Below are positions 21,910 through 25,933 of a stretch of 25,933 nucleotides of DNA, piece by piece; position 1 is the first letter of the stretch; the number at the start of each line of letters is the position of its first letter. This DNA comes from Clostridia bacterium BRH_c25 (lineage in GTDB: Bacteria > Bacillota_A > Clostridia > Lutisporales > Lutisporaceae): positions 1 to 25,933 of the forward strand of contig LOES01000146.1 in NCBI GenBank assembly GCA_001515955.1. The letters run 5' to 3'. Below the pieces are notes generated by a model that was not told where the DNA came from, ran no database searches, and was given only the letters and a program-made list of their open reading frames with translations. The position numbers and the translations under genes are program-made.

Positions 21910-22807
21910 TACTCAGTTGATGAATAACAGGCAAGAAAGAGTTGTTATCAAAAGAGATAAGTATGAAAATATTAAAAAAGCCTGGTATAAATTTTCGCTG
22001 AACAGAATGTCGGTTGTGGGTCTTGCTATTGTTTGCATTGTTATCTTCCTGGCTGTTTTTCAGCCTCTTATAGCACCATATCCTGAACATGTCGGAGCAT
22101 ATGTTAATTTTAAAGGAGCAAGCATTGCACCAAACAGTATCTACTGGATGGGCACAGATGTTTTTGGCAGAGATATTATGAGTCGAATATTCTATGCTTT
22201 CCGTGGTGCACTCACAATGGGCATAGGAGTTTTGGCTGTTGTTGTCCCTATAGGAGGTATTCTCGGGTTGATTGCAGGATACTGGAAGGGCAAATGGATA
22301 TCCACCCTTATTATGAGAGTAACGGATGTGTTTTTAGCACTTCCACCGCTTATTTTGGCATTGTGCGTATGTGCAATTTTAAGGCCGACATTGTTTAACT
22401 CTATGATGGCTGTCTGTGTATCCTGGTGGCCATGGTACACCCGGTTGGTCTATGGAATGACAACAACCCTAAGGAATGAGCTTTATGTAAAATCTGCAGA
22501 GCTGCTTGGCGCAAGCAAACGTCATATCTTGTTCCGAGAGATATTACCAAACTGCTTAGGTCCGATATTTACAAAAATGACTCTTGACATGGGATGGGTT
22601 ATTTTGACGGGTGCTTCCCTTAGTTTTGTTGGCTTAGGCGAGCAGCCTCCAATACCGGCCTTGGGAACCATGGTTTCTGACGGTGCAAAGTTCCTGCCGG
22701 CACAGTGGTGGATAGCAATTTTTCCTGCTCTGGCGATTATGGTGGTTGTACTTGGATTCAACCTCATGGGAGATGGAGTCAAGGATATGCTTTCGAGTGA
22801 GGAGTGA
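21902..22807 (+). CDS. ABC transporter permease, OppC/DppC type
   Basis: The 301-residue product is the second permease. It has a cytoplasmic N-terminal stretch, a first helix (SVVGLAIVCIVIFLAVF), the family segment YWMGTDVFGRDIMSR, and an EAA loop (AELLGASKRHILFREILPN) before the last helices. ATG 21902 is preferred because GGGAGGTG lies about five bases upstream; an upstream GTG (21893) would add three residues. It overlaps the OppB-type gene by eight bases. With its partner it forms the membrane channel. Confidence 0.93.
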   Translation: MNNTQLMNNRQERVVIKRDKYENIKKAWYKFSLNRMSVVGLAIVCIVIFLAVFQPLIAPYPEHVGAYVNFKGASIAPNSIYWMGTDVFGRDIMSRIFYAFRGALTMGIGVLAVVVPIGGILGLIAGYWKGKWISTLIMRVTDVFLALPPLILALCVCAILRPTLFNSMMAVCVSWWPWYTRLVYGMTTTLRNELYVKSAELLGASKRHILFREILPNCLGPIFTKMTLDMGWVILTGASLSFVGLGEQPPIPALGTMVSDGAKFLPAQWWIAIFPALAIMVVVLGFNLMGDGVKDMLSSEE

Positions 22808-22812
22808 TTGAA

Positions 22813-23784
22813 TTGAGTGATAAGATAGTAGATGTTAGAAATTTGCATGTCTGGTACAGAACCTTTGCCGGACAGGTCAAGGTACTAAATGGAGTAAATC
22901 TTAACGTTGGAAAAGGTGAAAAAATAAGTATAGTTGGTGAGACAGGCTGTGGAAAAACAACAACTGTCAAATCCATACTCAGAATACTGGTTAAACAGGC
23001 TTCAATACCTAAAGGAGAAATCTTTTTTAACGGAAGAGATGTATTGAAAATGAATAAAAATGAGCTTAAAAAATTGCGGGGATCAGGCATTTCTATGATA
23101 TTCCAAGATCCAACAATGTCACTGAATCCTGTTTTTACCATTGGCAGCCAGATGCATTCTGTTATAAAGTATTCAGGCCAACCGGACGCAGAAAAAAAGA
23201 GTGTGCAGCAGGAATTGGCAGTAAAGGCACTTAAAGAAACATCCATGCCTGATCCTGAGCGTATCTTGCAAAGCTATCCCTTTCAGCTAAGCGGTGGCAT
23301 GAGGCAGAGAATATCAATAGCAATGTCATTGGCAACACCACGGGATTTGGTTATCGCCGATGAGCCGACGACCAATCTTGATGTCACAATTCAAGATCAA
23401 GTTTTGAAGATATTGAAGGATAGAGTTGAAGATAAGGGGAGTTCACTAATTTTGATTACACATTCTCTTGGAGTAGCCAGAGAAACAACAGATAGAATTT
23501 ATGTTATGTATGCGGGAAGCATGGTTGAAACTGCGCCCACCGGAGAGTTGTTCAAGAACCAATTGCATCCGTATACACAGGCACTGATGGATTGTATACC
23601 GAAGCTTTCCGGAGGTGGTGTATCAGAGGGAATTCCCGGTAGAATCCCAAATTACCTGAATCCTAGTGAGGGATGCCGTTTTGCACCCAGATGCCCAAAG
23701 GCATTTGAGCGTTGTCAAGCTGAGAAACCGGAATATAAGGATGTAGGCAGCGAGCATCAGGTAGCCTGCTTCCTCTATTATTAA
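22813..23784 (+). CDS. ABC transporter ATPase, OppD/DppD type
   Basis: The 323-residue ATPase has Walker A GETGCGKT (42-49), Q-loop Q98, signature LSGGM (159-163), Walker B with D183-E184 (VIADEPTTNLD) and switch histidine H217. The C-terminal oligopeptide/dipeptide extension includes CRFAPRCPKAFERC, a cysteine cluster of the kind that binds an Fe-S cluster in some DppD proteins. TTG 22813 is preferred because GAGGAG lies eight bases upstream; a GTG at 22804 would add three residues and overlap the previous stop. It is probably active. Confidence 0.92.
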   Translation: MSDKIVDVRNLHVWYRTFAGQVKVLNGVNLNVGKGEKISIVGETGCGKTTTVKSILRILVKQASIPKGEIFFNGRDVLKMNKNELKKLRGSGISMIFQDPTMSLNPVFTIGSQMHSVIKYSGQPDAEKKSVQQELAVKALKETSMPDPERILQSYPFQLSGGMRQRISIAMSLATPRDLVIADEPTTNLDVTIQDQVLKILKDRVEDKGSSLILITHSLGVARETTDRIYVMYAGSMVETAPTGELFKNQLHPYTQALMDCIPKLSGGGVSEGIPGRIPNYLNPSEGCRFAPRCPKAFERCQAEKPEYKDVGSEHQVACFLYY

Positions 23785-23802
23785 TGATGGGAGGTGCTAT
23801 AT

Positions 23803-24771
23803 TTGAGTAAAACTATACTTGAAGTAAAGGGATTGAAAAAGTACTTCCCCATTTCCAAAGGTGCGCAAAAAGGTATGTTTGTAAAGGCAATCGACGGTAT
23901 TGGTTTCACCATTAAGGAAGGGGAGACCTTGGGACTTGTTGGTGAATCCGGGTCTGGTAAAAGCACAACGGCCTATAATGTTATTGGTATGTATGGGGCA
24001 ACGGCCGGCAAAATGACATTTAAAGGCGAGGACATTAGTCAAAGCTCATCAAAACGAGCTACTAAATTTAAAAAAGAGATACAAATAGTGTTCCAAGATC
24101 CGGGGACGACCTTAAATCCTCAAAGAAACGTCAAGCAGATATTGACTTTGCCTCTGTCGATTCATGGAATGATAGACAAGAATGACCCGGAGGGACAATT
24201 GATTCAACTGCTTGAAGCAGTTGAATTGCCGGCAGAGTACTTGTATAAGTATCCTTCATCCCTTGGGGGTGGAGAGCGTCAGATGCTGGCAATTGCCAGA
24301 GCTCTTTCAACAAATCCATCAATGATTGTACTTGATGAACCGACATCCTCACTTGATGTTTCTGTTCAAGCGAAGATAATTAATATGCTTTTGAAGCTGC
24401 AAAAACAACATAGTTTATCTTATTTGTTTATAACCCATGACTTAAGTTTAATGAGAAATCTGGCAACTAAGGTCGCAATTATGTATCTAGGAAAAATAGC
24501 TGAAATCGCACCGGTTGAAACTTTTTTTGCTGAGCCGAGGCATCCATATACGCAGATGCTGCTATCTGCCATACCGGTAATAAGTGAAGAGGAGGAAGCG
24601 CTTAAACAGACTAAAATCACACCAAAAGGTGAAATACCCAGTCCTGTTAATGTACCAACGGGCTGCAGCTTTAATACCAGATGCCCCCTTGTCAGGGAAG
24701 AGTGCTTTGTTAATGATCCGATAATGAAGGAAATTGCATCTGAACACTTTGTAAGATGCCATTTAATATAA
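23803..24771 (+). CDS. ABC transporter ATPase, OppF/DppF type, with unusual signature
   Basis: The 322-residue second ATPase has Walker A GESGSGKS (47-54), Walker B with D178-E179 (VLDEPTSSLD) and switch H212. The C-terminal extension ends with a cysteine-containing segment, TGCSFNTRCPLVREEC. The ABC signature, normally LSGGQ/E, reads LGGGE (154-158): its serine, which contacts the nucleotide in the opposite subunit, is glycine. The site formed with OppD's Walker A may thus hydrolyse ATP poorly. TTG 23803 has GGGAGG eight bases upstream; a GTG at 23794 is the alternative. Confidence 0.9.
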   Translation: MSKTILEVKGLKKYFPISKGAQKGMFVKAIDGIGFTIKEGETLGLVGESGSGKSTTAYNVIGMYGATAGKMTFKGEDISQSSSKRATKFKKEIQIVFQDPGTTLNPQRNVKQILTLPLSIHGMIDKNDPEGQLIQLLEAVELPAEYLYKYPSSLGGGERQMLAIARALSTNPSMIVLDEPTSSLDVSVQAKIINMLLKLQKQHSLSYLFITHDLSLMRNLATKVAIMYLGKIAEIAPVETFFAEPRHPYTQMLLSAIPVISEEEEALKQTKITPKGEIPSPVNVPTGCSFNTRCPLVREECFVNDPIMKEIASEHFVRCHLI

Positions 24772-24786
24772 ATAGAAAGGAAGAGT

Positions 24787-25926
24787 ATGATGCTAAAAAG
24801 ATTACTTAAGACACGACAAGAAGTCGAGGATTTTGTAAGAGGCTGTACATTCTACGGCACTGGCGGCGGCGGAGATTACATTACAGGAGTTGAACTCCTT
24901 ATGGCACAAATCAATAAAGGGCTTGAAGTAGGCTGGGTTGATTCTTTGGATATTAAAGATGATGAATATACAATATGCCCGTTTTTAATGGGCTCAATTG
25001 CTCCTCTTACTGAGGATACTGTTAAAGAGATGAAAACCTTTGGCCTGACAGAACAAAAGTATGACTACAAAGATGTTCTTGCATTGTCCGTAAAGGCACT
25101 TGAAAAATATGCAGGCAAAAAGGCAAAAGCTCTCATTCCTATTGAACTTGGTGGGGGGAATGCTGCCGCATGTATTGCAGCAGCGGCCGAAAATGGTATT
25201 GTTGCTCTTGATGGGGACTATACAGGAAGGGCTATACCTGAAATCCAGCAAACTACGCCATATATATTTGAAAAGAGCTTGCTGCCTATCACCTCATGTG
25301 ACGGTTGGGGAAATACAGGCATTATTACCGGGGCAATCAATTGGCAAATGGCCGAGAGAATTGGCAAGCTGATTAGTGCTGCAGGCTATGCTATATGCGG
25401 CCAAGCAGGATTTTTAATGAACGGCAGGGATACTAAAGAAACTATCATTCATGGAACCATGACCGAGTGCTATGAACTGGGAAAGCTGATTCGTGAAGAG
25501 CGGGAAGCGGGGCATGATCCCATCGAAGCTGCTGTCAAAAAGCTGGGAGGTTGGGTAATTTGCAAAGGTACAGTTACAAAAAAGGAGTGGGAAGACAGAG
25601 TAGGATATTACTGGGGTTATCATACATTTACCGGTGAGGGAAGTTTTAAGGGGACAACCTTGAAAATCTGGTTTAAGAATGAAAACCATATCTGCTGGAA
25701 AAACGGTGAGATATATGTCACAAGTCCGGATATGCTGATTGTAGTTAATGCCGAAACAGGAGAGCCGTACACCAACAATAAAATTGAGGAAGGACAAAAA
25801 GTTGCGGTTATCGCACTTAAAGCACGTGATGTCTTCCGTAAGCCAAGAGGAATTAATGTCCTGGGACCAAGAGCATTTGGCTATGAGGTTGAATATGTAC
25901 CGGTGGAAAACAGAATAGGCAAATAA
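24787..25926 (+). CDS. DUF917 family protein (S-methyl-thiohydantoin desulfurase-type family)
   Basis: The 379-residue product matches the DUF917 family throughout: an N-terminal TRQEVEDFVRG, the glycine-rich FYGTGGGGD, a central GGGNAAACI and LDGDYTGRAIPE, a TSCDGWGN segment and a C-terminal half with PDMLIVVNAETGEP. I know the family in Pfam as S-methyl thiohydantoin desulfurase-like, with members annotated beside hydantoinase-type genes. Either ATG, 24787 or 24790, can be used, with AAGGAAG upstream. It closes the operon within the window and is intact. Its N-terminal segment is echoed by the 17-codon stub at 17089, which suggests that the operon once carried two such genes. The substrate here is unknown. 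Confidence 0.88.
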   Translation: MMLKRLLKTRQEVEDFVRGCTFYGTGGGGDYITGVELLMAQINKGLEVGWVDSLDIKDDEYTICPFLMGSIAPLTEDTVKEMKTFGLTEQKYDYKDVLALSVKALEKYAGKKAKALIPIELGGGNAAACIAAAAENGIVALDGDYTGRAIPEIQQTTPYIFEKSLLPITSCDGWGNTGIITGAINWQMAERIGKLISAAGYAICGQAGFLMNGRDTKETIIHGTMTECYELGKLIREEREAGHDPIEAAVKKLGGWVICKGTVTKKEWEDRVGYYWGYHTFTGEGSFKGTTLKIWFKNENHICWKNGEIYVTSPDMLIVVNAETGEPYTNNKIEEGQKVAVIALKARDVFRKPRGINVLGPRAFGYEVEYVPVENRIGK

Positions 25927-25933
25927 CTCCAAA

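Noticed and set aside
1..25933. CRISPR arrays, insertion sequences, tRNA or rRNA genes
   Set aside because: No regularly spaced repeats, transposase motifs, terminal inverted repeats or RNA-gene signatures were seen on either strand.

Overview
The window looks like a chromosomal piece from a low-to-mid GC Gram-positive anaerobe of the class Clostridia. The evidence is a short ThiI without a rhodanese tail, a DUF1540 mini-protein, ECF-type vitamin transport, HPr with both His15 and Ser46, strong AGGAGG ribosome sites, frequent TTG starts and lipobox proteins. I cannot name genus or species from the sequence alone.

Layout. (1) 1-2968, plus strand: the C-terminal half of thiI, a DUF1540 protein, a hairpin terminator, a CheY-type receiver, CheW, a second terminator and a lipoprotein M23 peptidase. 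(2) 2965-4186, minus strand: a small membrane protein and an ECF S component, separated by a bidirectional terminator and a 15-bp inverted repeat. (3) 4187-4635: a divergent regulatory region with one promoter in each direction and repeated TGCAA-containing boxes. (4) 4636-13408, plus strand: a PTS-linked catabolic operon. It encodes a PRD regulator with fused EIIB and EIIA domains, an EIIB, a UlaA-like EIIC, a D-2-hydroxyacid dehydrogenase, an Ldh_2-family dehydrogenase, a DapA-family aldolase, a cyclase/formamidase-fold hydrolase, an RmlD-like SDR and a dedicated HPr. It ends at a strong terminator. (5) 13499-15148, minus strand: a PucR-type regulator, divergent from (6). (6) 15296-25926, plus strand: DUF1177, a nitrilase-superfamily amidase, a nitroreductase, a small helical protein, a NicX/M29-like metalloprotein, a complete Opp/Dpp-type ABC importer (binding protein, two permeases, two ATPases) and a DUF917 protein.

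How the genes may work together (inference). Block 4 would import and phosphorylate a sugar-acid-like compound. Its two hydroxyacid dehydrogenases, from families that act on opposite hydroxyacid stereoisomers in known racemising pairs, could interconvert stereoisomers through a 2-keto acid that the aldolase cleaves. The PTS has no free EIIA; the only EIIA domain is on the regulator. Block 6 would import a small peptide-like or cyclic nitrogen compound and open or deaminate it, under PucR control. Neither substrate can be read from the sequence. Both blocks look like coherent pathways that I cannot match to a described one.

One oddity stands out. A 17-codon reading frame with a good ribosome site at 17089 matches the N-terminus of the DUF917 protein at 24787 and then runs straight into the nitroreductase start. 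It looks like the stub of a deleted second DUF917 gene that may now serve as a translational leader.
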